9,500 bases of DNA. Source: NVTR01 sp036479015. GTDB taxonomy: Bacteria > Pseudomonadota > Alphaproteobacteria > Rhodobacterales > Rhodobacteraceae. Positions 1 through 6,872 of the stretch are shown here, one piece after another. Position numbers and translations under genes: made by a program. A model generated the notes under the pieces. It did no database searches and had not been told where the DNA came from. It saw only the letters and a list, made by a program, of their open reading frames with translations. Position 1 is the first letter of the stretch; every line of letters begins with the position of its first letter. The stretch covers positions 1 through 9,500 of the forward strand of contig JAZGFB010000004.1 of the NCBI GenBank assembly GCA_036479015.1, in the 5' to 3' direction.

Positions 1-950
1 CGAATGTCGGTCATCGGTGTCAGATCCAGATCGTCCACAATAACGGCACCACAGGCAAGCAGGTCGTTCACAGCGTCGGCAAAAACCCCGTCGACCCCGG
101 GATGGTAGCCGCAATAATTCCGGGCAATGCCAATGCGGGCACCGTCCAGGGCACCGGTTTGTAGGGTTAGCTTTTCAATATTCTTCTGGCTGGCTGAAGA
201 AACAGTCGTCGCGTTGTCATTTCCGTCAGGGCCAGCGATTGCTGTCAGCACAGCAACAGCATCCGCAACCGACCGGGCGATTGGTCCGGCAGTGTCCTGA
301 CTATGGGAGATGGGTATGATCCCCGCCCGACTGACCAACCCAACTGTGGGCTTGATGCCAACCACAGAATTCATAGCCGACGGGCTGACGATTGACCCAT
401 CAGTTTCCGTGCCAATAGCCGCCACGCAAAACCCCATGGCAACCGCAACGGCCGAACCTGAACTTGAACCCCCCGGCGTGCGCAAATGATCGTAAGCATT
501 ACATGTTTGGCCGCCCCGGCTGCTCCAACCGCTGCTGGACCCGGTACTGCGAAAATTCGCCCATTCGCTTAGGTTGGTTTTCCCCAATAACACCGCGCCG
601 GCTTGCCGGAGTTTATGAACAACATGGGCGTCATTGAGTGCTGGGGCACCAACCATAGCCAACGACCCGGCGGTAGTCATCATTTTGTCGCCGGTATCAA
701 AGTTGTCTTTCACCAGTATTGGCATACCGTGGAGCGGGCCGCGGGTCTTGCCATTTGCCCGTTCAGCGTCCAGCACATCAGCAATGTCCAAAGCGTCCGG
801 GTTAAGTTCAAGAATTGCGTTCACAGTTGGATCGTATTTATCAATCTGATCCAGACAATGTTGGGTCAGGCTGCGGGCTGTAATTTCACCCGAGGTCATC
901 AAAGCGCCAAGGCTTTCAATGGACTCAACTTCCAGATCAATATTCGCCAA
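1..950 (-). CDS. Amidase signature family hydrolase, peptide-amidase (Pam)-like; 3' end beyond window
   Basis: About 316 N-terminal residues are visible and the frame is open to the left edge. It should hydrolyse a carboxamide or a C-terminally amidated peptide. The amidase-signature Ser-cisSer-Lys triad is visible: Lys81 in LVKDN, cis-Ser162 in PGGSSSGSA, and nucleophile Ser186 in GTETDGSIVSP. The 24-residue spacing between the serines is that of the family. The stretches LSEWANFRS (127-135), SSSGWSSRGGQT (138-149) and KPTVGLVSRAGIIPISHSQDT resemble, from memory, the Stenotrophomonas peptide amidase branch more than GatA. There is no ATG near the N-terminus. TTG at 950-948 is chosen because AAAGGA (965-960) lies 9 nt upstream and the family's first helix (ESIESLGALMTSGEITARSL) begins just after it. 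No signal peptide is visible, so it is probably cytoplasmic. It starts 2 nt after the DppC-like stop, so it is probably translated with the importer. Family sure, substrate unknown, start moderately sure. Confidence -1.
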   Translation of the reverse strand, partial: MANIDLEVESIESLGALMTSGEITARSLTQHCLDQIDKYDPTVNAILELNPDALDIADVLDAERANGKTRGPLHGMPILVKDNFDTGDKMMTTAGSLAMVGAPALNDAHVVHKLRQAGAVLLGKTNLSEWANFRSTGSSSGWSSRGGQTCNAYDHLRTPGGSSSGSAVAVAMGFCVAAIGTETDGSIVSPSAMNSVVGIKPTVGLVSRAGIIPISHSQDTAGPIARSVADAVAVLTAIAGPDGNDNATTVSSASQKNIEKLTLQTGALDGARIGIARNYCGYHPGVDGVFADAVNDLLACGAVIVDDLDLTPMTDI

Positions 951-952
951 AA

Positions 953-1843
953 TCAAACGTCCTTTACGTCGCGAACATCCAGATAATCGCGCATTCCATC
1001 GCCCAGGAAATTGACGCTAAGAACGGTCAGCATGATGGCAATTCCCGGGAACAGTCCCAGCCACCAGGCGCGTGAAATAAAGCTGCGCCCATCCGCCAGG
1101 ATCAAGCCCCAGGTGGGGGTGTCTGCTTCCACGCCGAGGCCCAGAAAAGACAGCCCTGCCTCACCTAGGATGGCATAGGAAACGCTGACTGTTGCCTGCA
1201 CGATGATCGGGGCCACCGCATTGGGCAGGACGTGACGCCACAATATACGGGCGTTTGAGGCACCGGAAATTCGCGCGGCATCGACGTACTGTTCTTCCTT
1301 GATGGTCAGCACCATGCTGCGGGCAATACGGGCGAAATCATCCAGAAATGCCAGCGAAATCGCGACGATGATATTCAGCAATCCCGCGCCAAAAACCGCA
1401 ACCAGATAAACCGCTATAATGAAGTTCGGGAATGCCCACTGCAGATCAATATAGCGCATGATGACATAGTCGATCCAACCGCCATAAAACCCGGCCGCCA
1501 GCCCCATGGCAACACCCAGCACCAGCGCGATCACCACCGTTGAAATGCCGACAAACAATGATATTTGCGTGCCATGGATTACCCGGCTTAGCAAGTCACG
1601 TCCGAGATCATCGGTGCCCAATGGGTGGGTCAGGTTGGGTGGAATAAGCAGATCAAACTGCATGGCATTTGGATCATGGGGGGAAACCCAATTGGCAAAC
1701 AACGCGAAGAACACGAAAATCGACAGCACGATCAGGCCAAACAGCGCCTTTTTATCCCGGACGATTTCCCGAAGAAATCGGCCACTTGGTGCGGCGGTTT
1801 GGCGGGAGACCTCTGTGCCAAAAACTTTTGCGTATTTGCTCAT
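953..1843 (-). CDS. ABC transporter permease, DppC/OppC type (peptide/nickel importer)
   Basis: A 296-residue inner-membrane subunit that pairs with the DppB-like protein to form the channel of a peptide-type importer. A cytoplasmic N-terminus of about 32 residues leads to a first membrane segment (about 35-52). The periplasmic stretch HPLGTDDLGRDLLSRVIHG (73-91) is characteristic of DppC/OppC. Further hydrophobic segments lie near 95-119, 138-165, 210-226 and 262-282. The EAA loop that docks on the ATPases is visible as DAARISGASNARILWRHVLPN (188-208), followed by GEAGLSFLGLG (227-237), another family signature. Length is normal. Its ATG overlaps the DppB-like stop (ATGA, 1843-1840), indicating translational coupling, and the amidase follows after 2 nt. 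Family assignment is secure; the transported substrate is not known. Confidence -1.
   Translation of the reverse strand: MSKYAKVFGTEVSRQTAAPSGRFLREIVRDKKALFGLIVLSIFVFFALFANWVSPHDPNAMQFDLLIPPNLTHPLGTDDLGRDLLSRVIHGTQISLFVGISTVVIALVLGVAMGLAAGFYGGWIDYVIMRYIDLQWAFPNFIIAVYLVAVFGAGLLNIIVAISLAFLDDFARIARSMVLTIKEEQYVDAARISGASNARILWRHVLPNAVAPIIVQATVSVSYAILGEAGLSFLGLGVEADTPTWGLILADGRSFISRAWWLGLFPGIAIMLTVLSVNFLGDGMRDYLDVRDVKDV
960..965 (-). promoter_or_regulatory. Ribosome binding site for the TTG-started amidase
   Basis: AAAGGA on the minus strand lies inside the last codons of the DppC-like gene, 9 nt before TTG at 950. It supports this start over the TTG at 956-954, which overlaps the upstream stop and would leave only a 3-nt spacer. 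Confidence -1.
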
Positions 1844-2790
1844 GACTGATACCTGATGCGCGGGTCAACGATGGTGTATAGAAAATCCACCAACAGGTTG
1901 GAAAACACGAATATGGCCGACACGATCAGGATGGTTCCCTGAACGACCGGATAATCGCGGTTCAGAATACTTTGGATCAACAAACGCCCAAGGCCTTTGA
2001 TGGCAAACACGTTTTCCACCACAACAGCACCCGACATCAGCAGCGCGAATGCGATGCCGATCACGGTGATCACCGGGATCAGGGCGTTGGGGAAAGCGTG
2101 GCGCAGGATCAGGCTCATCTCGCTTAGCCCCTTGGACCGCGCAACCTGCATATAATCGGCGTTCAGCACCTCAAGCATGGCGCTGCGGATCATCCGGGCG
2201 ACAATGGCGGAAAACGCCGTGCCCACCGCGATTGCCGGCAGGATCAAATGCGAGAACCACGGCCAGAAACCCTGGGAAAGTGGTTCATACCCAATGGCGG
2301 GCAGCCAATGCAGATTGGCGGCAAAGACGATAATCAACAAAATTGCCAGCCAGAAATCCGGCATGCTGAGGCCAAGAAAGGCGATAAAAGTAACAATGTA
2401 ATCCAGAACCGAATTCTTGCGGGTTGCCGCAATAAGACCTGCGGGCACGGCGATGATAATGGCGACAAAAAACGATAGCGTTGCCAGTGACAGGGTGCGG
2501 GGGGCGGCCTCGGCAATCAGCTGACCAACGGGTACACGACTGCCAAACAACGACTGGCCAAAATCGCCATGGGCGGCATACCACAGCCATTTGCCGTATT
2601 GCACATACATCGGCTGATCCAACCCCAGCTTGCGGCGGATTTCATCCACTGCGTCCGGGTCACCGGCGTCAAAAAGCATGGCGGCAATGGGATCACCTGG
2701 TACAAGCCTCAGCATAAAAAACACCAGCGTGGCCACAAAGAACATCACCAAAAATGCGCCAAAGGTGCGTTTGATCAGGTAACCGGCCAT
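1840..2790 (-). CDS. ABC transporter permease, DppB/OppB type (peptide/nickel importer)
   Basis: A 316-residue inner-membrane permease, partner of the DppC-like protein. The N-terminus MAGYLIKRTFGAFLVMFFVATLVFF is a first membrane helix, followed by RLVPGDP (28-34) as in DppB/OppB. The periplasmic part contains KLGLDQPMYVQYGKWL (54-69) and GDFGQSL (75-81). Later helices lie near 100-122, 130-157, 183-200, 234-255 and 284-306. The EAA loop is ADYMQVARSKGLSEMSLILRHAFPN (211-235), and VVVENVFAIKGLGRLL (256-271) is the usual C-terminal signature. The start is well supported: GGAGG at 2800-2796 sits 5 nt before the ATG. It ends in an ATGA overlap with the DppC-like gene. It is separated from the binding-protein gene by 72 nt that contain a stem-loop. 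Length and motifs are ordinary for the family. Confidence -1.
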   Translation of the reverse strand: MAGYLIKRTFGAFLVMFFVATLVFFMLRLVPGDPIAAMLFDAGDPDAVDEIRRKLGLDQPMYVQYGKWLWYAAHGDFGQSLFGSRVPVGQLIAEAAPRTLSLATLSFFVAIIIAVPAGLIAATRKNSVLDYIVTFIAFLGLSMPDFWLAILLIIVFAANLHWLPAIGYEPLSQGFWPWFSHLILPAIAVGTAFSAIVARMIRSAMLEVLNADYMQVARSKGLSEMSLILRHAFPNALIPVITVIGIAFALLMSGAVVVENVFAIKGLGRLLIQSILNRDYPVVQGTILIVSAIFVFSNLLVDFLYTIVDPRIRYQS

Positions 2791-2814
2791 ATTTGCCTCC
2801 GCTGGTTCAAGGAT

Positions 2815-2842
2815 GTCCGGGCGAAACTATCGCCGCCCGAAC
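2815..2842 (-). other. Intercistronic stem-loop between binding-protein and permease genes
   Basis: On the minus-strand transcript the arms GTTCGGGCG (2842-2834) and CGCCCGGAC (2823-2815) pair over 9 bp, one of them G-U, around a 10-nt loop. The same pair on the plus strand would be a C-A mismatch, which suggests the structure acts in the leftward mRNA. No U-run follows, so it is not a typical intrinsic terminator. By analogy with other ABC operons it may block 3' decay of the upstream binding-protein message and so keep that protein in excess over the permeases. That role is inference. Confidence -1.
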
Positions 2843-2862
2843 GGTTTTTATATTGCGTCAGA

Positions 2863-4662
2863 TCACGACTTGAATGACACGCGGTCCAGATCAACCAGGC
2901 CAGGTATCCGGCTTTCGCTTGGAAAATCGACCTTGGTGCTGTGCACAAGAATGTTGGCAGGGTGGAACAGGAAGATCGACGCCACCTTGTCCGATGCAAT
3001 CTGGTTTGCCTGTTGCACCAAGGCGCGACGCTTATCAGGGTCGGCCTCAACACTTTGGGCATCAATAAGCGCATCCACTTCGCTTTCAGAAAAATAGCCG
3101 AACGGCATTTCTTCCTTATTGCGATTGCGCCCGTTGAACTTGGAAACCGTCTGCATCCAGTCAACCAGACCATCATCAGGATCAAAGTCACCGCCCGACC
3201 CAGATCGGCGCAGATCCCAATCCATCCGGTCAAAGTTTTCAACATTGACGCTCCATTCCTGGGTTTCAAGCTCAACAGTGATGTTCAGGTTTTCCTTCAG
3301 GATACTGGCCACCACCTGGGCTTCGCGTCGACCACTTGGGGTGGTTGTCAGCTTAAGCGTTGGGAACCCTTCGCCATTGGGATAGCCCGCATCGGCCAAC
3401 AACTGACGCGCTTCATCCGCATCAAACCGCTGGTTGCTGGTTTCCGCAATGTCAGTGTCAAAGAAGAACCCCATCGCCGGGTTGATAGTGCCGTAAGCAG
3501 GCACACCGCGGCCAAACTGGGCAATTTTCAGATAACGATCACGGTCCATGGCCTTGGCAATCGCCAAACGCACCTTAAAGCCGTTTTCCTTCATCAGCTC
3601 TTCCACGGGTTTGTTGAAGTCAGGCACTTTCATGTGCTCATGCCATGGGCTGATCCAGACTGACTGAAACCCTGGTCCTGCAATCTCATCAACCACCAGA
3701 TCAGGGTTGGCCACGAAGCGGTCAACCAGTTCTGCGGCAATAGGGTTGCCACCGATCAACTGAATATCACCCGCTTCAATCGCGGCGGCCAGCGGCTCTG
3801 CGTCACTGACAGGTTTGATGACAACTTTGTCCAGTTTTGGACGCTCAGGATCATAATAATCCGCAAACTTCTCCATCACCACACCCTGGCCAAGCTGGTG
3901 TTCAACCACCTTGAACGGTCCAGTACCGACCGGCATCAGCCCATAATCAGACAGGCCCATTTCTTCGATCGCACGCTGGTTCACAATAGTCATGGCACGA
4001 CCAGAGGAACGTTCCAGCGTTTTGGTCAGGAACGACGCCTGCGGCTTTTCAAGGATAAAGATCACCTCATGATCATTTACCTTTTCAATGCCTGTGACGT
4101 TGTTCAAAACCCGCGAATGGATTGACAGATCAGGGTTTTTAGAACGGTTATAAGTGTAGATCACATCGTCAGCGGTGAAAGGATCGCCGTTGTGGAATGT
4201 CACGCCCTCGCGCAGTTTAAATCGATACTGAATACCGGTGTCAGACACGGTCCAGCTTTCTGCCAGATCACCCTCACCCACCAGATCACGGTTAATATGC
4301 ATCAGGCCGCTTAGAACATTTGACGATATCTGAAACTGCACAACCTGGTTGATCTGCGCCGGGTCCAGCGTGACAATCTGGCCAACGCCAGCCCAACCAC
4401 ATGTCAGTGTTCCGCCACCGTGGCCAGCGGCAGAAGCCGGCCGCACAAGGCCAGTGCCGGGCAACAGATGCGCCGCAGTTAATGTACCGGCAGCCGCCAT
4501 CAAACGCAGCATTGAACGCCGGTCAAGCGACGGGCCGGACATCTGATCAGTGCTCAGACCAAACAGCGGGTCTTTGCTGTCAAAATCATAGGCATCCGTC
4601 AGTTCGCTATCAAATTTCGCCCTTTGCTGGGGCGTCATACTATTATACTTTTTGTCGTCCAT
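2863..4662 (-). CDS. ABC transporter solute-binding protein, family 5 (DppA/OppA-like), Tat-type signal
   Basis: A 599-residue periplasmic receptor of the importer. SBP family 5 features include LAESWTVSDTGIQYRFKLRE (133-152), then GVTFHNGDPFTADDVIYTYNR (153-173), PVGTGPF (244-250), and a C-terminal lobe with FDADEARQLLADAGYPNGEGFP (413-434). The export signal is unusual: a 47-residue charged n-region precedes DRRSMLRL (47-54, twin arginines 48-49), a hydrophobic stretch MLRLMAAAGTLTAAHLL, and a likely cleavage site after ASA (76-78). This fits Tat export of a folded protein. No lipobox Cys is seen, so it should be soluble in the periplasm. ATG at 4662 is chosen because GGGAG lies 7 nt upstream; an in-frame ATG at 4773 would run back into the ATPase gene. 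Length is somewhat above DppA because of the signal. Substrate specificity cannot be read from sequence. Confidence -1.
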   Translation of the reverse strand: MDDKKYNSMTPQQRAKFDSELTDAYDFDSKDPLFGLSTDQMSGPSLDRRSMLRLMAAAGTLTAAHLLPGTGLVRPASAAGHGGGTLTCGWAGVGQIVTLDPAQINQVVQFQISSNVLSGLMHINRDLVGEGDLAESWTVSDTGIQYRFKLREGVTFHNGDPFTADDVIYTYNRSKNPDLSIHSRVLNNVTGIEKVNDHEVIFILEKPQASFLTKTLERSSGRAMTIVNQRAIEEMGLSDYGLMPVGTGPFKVVEHQLGQGVVMEKFADYYDPERPKLDKVVIKPVSDAEPLAAAIEAGDIQLIGGNPIAAELVDRFVANPDLVVDEIAGPGFQSVWISPWHEHMKVPDFNKPVEELMKENGFKVRLAIAKAMDRDRYLKIAQFGRGVPAYGTINPAMGFFFDTDIAETSNQRFDADEARQLLADAGYPNGEGFPTLKLTTTPSGRREAQVVASILKENLNITVELETQEWSVNVENFDRMDWDLRRSGSGGDFDPDDGLVDWMQTVSKFNGRNRNKEEMPFGYFSESEVDALIDAQSVEADPDKRRALVQQANQIASDKVASIFLFHPANILVHSTKVDFPSESRIPGLVDLDRVSFKS

Positions 4663-4669
4663 TTCAGTT

Positions 4670-4675
4670 CTCCCT
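4670..4675 (-). promoter_or_regulatory. Ribosome binding site fixing the binding-protein start
   Basis: AGGGAG on the minus strand, 7 nt before ATG at 4662. It favours a start that includes the long n-region. The in-frame ATG at 4542, just before the twin arginines, has no comparable site. Confidence -1.
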
Positions 4676-4703
4676 ACTGGTTTTGGATTGGTTAATTTCT
4701 TAG

Positions 4704-5720
4704 TCAGGCATAGGTGCAGGCCACCTTTCTGTTGCCGGATGCAGACTGCGTGATTGGCAGATCGATGCTGCATTCTTTGCGTGCAATTGCGCAGCGCGGG
4801 TGAAACACACAGCCCGGCGGCGGGGCCGAGGGGCTGGGAACTTCACCGGTAATAAAGGTGTGGGATCGTGTGGCTTCGATCTCCGGGTCAGGCACAGGAA
4901 CGGCGTCCAACAGCGCCTTGGTGTAGGGGTGCTTTGGATCAGAAAATATCGAGTCGCAATCGCCGATTTCGACGATCTTACCCAGATACATCACCGCCAC
5001 CCGTTGGCACATATGGCGCACCACACTCAGGTCATGGCCGATAAACAGATAGGTCAGGCCGAATTCCTGACGCAAATCTTCCAGCAGACGGATAATTTGC
5101 GCCTGAATTGAAACGTCCAGCGCCGAAACTGCCTCATCACACACAATAAATTCGGGCCGAAGCGCCAACGCACGGGCAATGCCAACCCGCTGGCGCTGAC
5201 CGCCGGACATTTCATGGGGGAACCGGTCAGCCAGGTTTTGTGGCAATCCGCAAAGGTCCAGCAATTCTTTTACCCGCTTGGCGCGGTCGATAAACTTCAT
5301 ACCCGGATCGTGGACAATCAGCGGCTCGGAAATGATGTCGCCCACAGAAATGCGCGGGTTAAGAGAACTGTACGGGTCCTGAAACACCGCCTGAACCAAT
5401 TTTCGATACTGCAAAGCATCCGGCCCGGACATGTCGCTAACGTCTTGCCCGTCATATGTTATCTGGCCTTCGGTCGGCGTTTCCAGCCGCAAAATACTGC
5501 GGCCAATGGTGGTTTTACCGCAACCGGATTCGCCTACCATCCCCAGCGATTCGCCGCGCTGAATGTGAAAACTGACGCCATCGACAGCCTTAACATGACC
5601 CACGGTGCGATCAAAAATAATGCCTTTCTTGATGGGGAAATGCACCTTTAGCCCCCTCACCGACACCAACGTTTCTGCGGTTTCGGTGGCAACGGCGTTC
5701 ATGGCGGGTGCAACGTTCAT
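4704..5720 (-). CDS. ABC transporter ATP-binding protein, DppF/OppF type
   Basis: A 338-residue cytoplasmic ATPase that pairs with the DppD-like protein to power import. Walker A is GESGCGKTT (63-71, Lys69), the Q-loop is Gln114 in VFQDPYSSLNP, the ABC signature is MSGGQRQR (171-178), Walker B is FIVCDEAVSALD (191-202, Glu196), and the H-loop is His229. Catalytic parts are therefore intact. The C-terminal oligopeptide-transporter domain is present with HPYTKALLDAVP (264-275) and four cysteines, C304-x5-C310-x6-C317-x17-C335. Similar cysteines bind a [4Fe-4S] cluster in structurally studied Dpp ATPases. ATG at 5720 overlaps the DppD-like stop as ATGA, with a weak CAGGTG upstream; an in-frame start at 5756 is less likely because it would overlap the neighbour more deeply. 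The binding-protein gene follows after 41 nt. Confidence -1.
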   Translation of the reverse strand: MNVAPAMNAVATETAETLVSVRGLKVHFPIKKGIIFDRTVGHVKAVDGVSFHIQRGESLGMVGESGCGKTTIGRSILRLETPTEGQITYDGQDVSDMSGPDALQYRKLVQAVFQDPYSSLNPRISVGDIISEPLIVHDPGMKFIDRAKRVKELLDLCGLPQNLADRFPHEMSGGQRQRVGIARALALRPEFIVCDEAVSALDVSIQAQIIRLLEDLRQEFGLTYLFIGHDLSVVRHMCQRVAVMYLGKIVEIGDCDSIFSDPKHPYTKALLDAVPVPDPEIEATRSHTFITGEVPSPSAPPPGCVFHPRCAIARKECSIDLPITQSASGNRKVACTYA

Positions 5721-6721
5721 GCGGCACCTGCCTGAGTAAGTGCTGCAATTTCCCAACAGGCGGAACTGTGGGTGTCAGATATCTGGCTAAAGCCCGGCGC
5801 ATCCCTATGGCAGCGGTCGGTGGCAAACCGACAACGCGGTGCAAAGGCACAGCCGGGGCCTAGATCGGCCAGGTCCGGCGGGCTGCCTGCGATGGGTTCA
5901 ATCAAGGTACCGCGCACCTGATCCAGCCGGGGCACCGAATTTAACAGCCCCACTGTGTAAGGGTGGCTGGGATTGCGATACAGCGAAATGGCATCGGCTG
6001 TTTCGACGATTTTTCCGGCATACATCACGTTGACCCGGTGCGCATAGCGCGCCACGATTCCCAGGTTATGGGTGATCAGCACCAGCGCCACCCCCATCTC
6101 GGTGCACAGCTCTTTCATCAACGCCAGTACCTGCGCCTGAATGGTCACATCCAGTGCTGTTGTGGGTTCATCGGCCAGTATCAGCTTGGGTTCACACGAC
6201 AGCGCCATGGCGATCATGATCCGCTGGCGCATGCCGCCACTTAGCTGATGCGGGTATTGGATTAGCCTCTCCGCAGGGTCGGATATACCGACCTTAATAA
6301 GCAGCTCAATCGCCCGGGTATTCGCTTGCTGCTGGCTATAGTCCAGATGCAGGCGCATGGATTCCGTTAGCTGCTTGCCGATGGACAAAACCGGGTTCAG
6401 TGATGTCATAGGCTCTTGAAAAACCATGGCAATATCTTTGCCGCGCAGTTCGCGTATCGCGCGATCGTCCAGCCCCAACAGATCTACGCCTTCAAATTCT
6501 ATCGACCCGGAAACTATTTTACCCGGTGGTGACTGCACCAGTCCCAGCACGGCGCGCGCAGAAACAGATTTACCGCTACCGCTTTCGCCGACGATGGCCA
6601 CAATCTCACCCGGATCAACGGAATATGAAATTCCATTCACCGCCTGAACCACGCTGTCGCGGGTTCTAAATTCGACAACCAAATCCTGAATTGTCAAAAG
6701 TGCGTTCAAGGCCACCCCCAA
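5717..6721 (-). CDS. ABC transporter ATP-binding protein, DppD/OppD type (non-ATG start)
   Basis: First gene of the leftward unit, about 334 residues, the second ATPase of the importer. Walker A is GESGSGKS (45-52, Lys51), the Q-loop is Gln102 in VFQEPMTSLNP, the signature is LSGGMRQR (160-167), Walker B is LILADEPTTALD (180-191, Glu185), and the H-loop is His218. The C-terminal domain has HPYTVGLLNSVP (253-264) and C291-x5-C297-x6-C304-x17-C322, the same spacing as in its partner. No ATG exists between an in-frame upstream stop and the conserved LLTIQDLVVEF start of the domain. Candidate starts are TTG 6721, GTG 6715, TTG 6709 and TTG 6697. A G-rich stretch (GGGGGTGG) precedes the TTG at 6709 but is close to it. 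The end is certain; the start is accurate to within about 25 nt. Confidence -1.
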   Translation of the reverse strand: MGVALNALLTIQDLVVEFRTRDSVVQAVNGISYSVDPGEIVAIVGESGSGKSVSARAVLGLVQSPPGKIVSGSIEFEGVDLLGLDDRAIRELRGKDIAMVFQEPMTSLNPVLSIGKQLTESMRLHLDYSQQQANTRAIELLIKVGISDPAERLIQYPHQLSGGMRQRIMIAMALSCEPKLILADEPTTALDVTIQAQVLALMKELCTEMGVALVLITHNLGIVARYAHRVNVMYAGKIVETADAISLYRNPSHPYTVGLLNSVPRLDQVRGTLIEPIAGSPPDLADLGPGCAFAPRCRFATDRCHRDAPGFSQISDTHSSACWEIAALTQAGAA

Positions 6722-6733
6722 GAATTTCGCGCC

Positions 6734-6761
6734 AACGCCGGAAACAAATTTCCGACGCGTT
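6734..6761 (-). other. Hairpin in the leader of the DppD-like gene
   Basis: On the minus strand, AACGC then CGGAAA pair with TTTCCG then GCGTT, making 11 bp with a 2-nt bulge (6755-6756) and a 4-nt loop (6745-6748). It ends 12 nt before the first candidate start at 6721. No U-run follows, so it is not an intrinsic terminator. It could limit ribosome access or protect the 5' end of the importer mRNA; neither can be decided here. Confidence -1.
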
Positions 6762-6829
6762 CACCACCAAAATAGAGAATCTCCCCATTTCGATATTTGT
6801 GACGGTAGCCGCGTTTTTCGCTCTTGTAA

Positions 6830-6854
6830 ATTGATTATCGATATTGGTATCAAT
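6830..6854. promoter_or_regulatory. Candidate GntR-family operator: two adjacent imperfect palindromes
   Basis: Four half-sites lie end to end: ATTGAT (6830-6835), one base, ATCGAT (6837-6842), ATTGGT (6843-6848), ATCAAT (6849-6854). The first two form one inverted repeat and the last two another (ATTGGTATCAAT, 10 of 12 symmetric). The outer arms ATTGAT/ATCAAT are also perfect inverted copies centred at 6842. GntR-family regulators bind short palindromes of this size as dimers, often next to their own gene. The site lies just upstream of the regulator's ribosome binding region (AGGAA, 6858-6862), so occupancy would be expected to repress the regulator itself and probably affect the divergent operon. 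The assignment is inference. Confidence -1.
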
Positions 6855-6872
6855 AATAGGAATTTCCCAAAA

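Larger units (their letters stand above)
6722..6872. promoter_or_regulatory. Divergent promoter region between importer operon and regulator gene
   Basis: This 151-nt stretch is more AT-rich than the flanking genes and must hold promoters for both directions. It contains the leader hairpin and the half-site array listed separately. Promoter elements are only weakly visible. Rightward, TTGTAA (6824-6829) and TATCAA (6848-6853) lie 18 nt apart, each matching 4 of 6 consensus bases, and overlap the array. Leftward, TTGATA (6853-6848) is a fair -35 without a convincing -10. I see no small gene here. Confidence -1.

Noticed and set aside
603..986. Plus-strand open frames opposite the amidase start
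   Set aside because: They overlap an unbroken amidase frame on the other strand that shows the full catalytic triad.
2815..2850. Plus-strand intrinsic terminator: GC stem followed by a short T-run (GGTTTTTA)
   Set aside because: No plus-strand gene ends here, and the plus-strand stem has a C-A mismatch that is a G-U pair in the minus-strand RNA, so the structure fits the leftward mRNA better.
2941..3663. A 240-codon plus-strand open frame across the binding-protein gene
   Set aside because: It is antisense to a gene with clear family 5 motifs, has no recognisable domain and no convincing ribosome binding site. It is a codon-bias shadow.
4663..4773. Upstream in-frame start for the binding protein at 4773
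   Set aside because: It would run through the end of the DppF-like gene, adds a Cys-containing non-conserved segment, and ATG 4662 has a good ribosome binding site.
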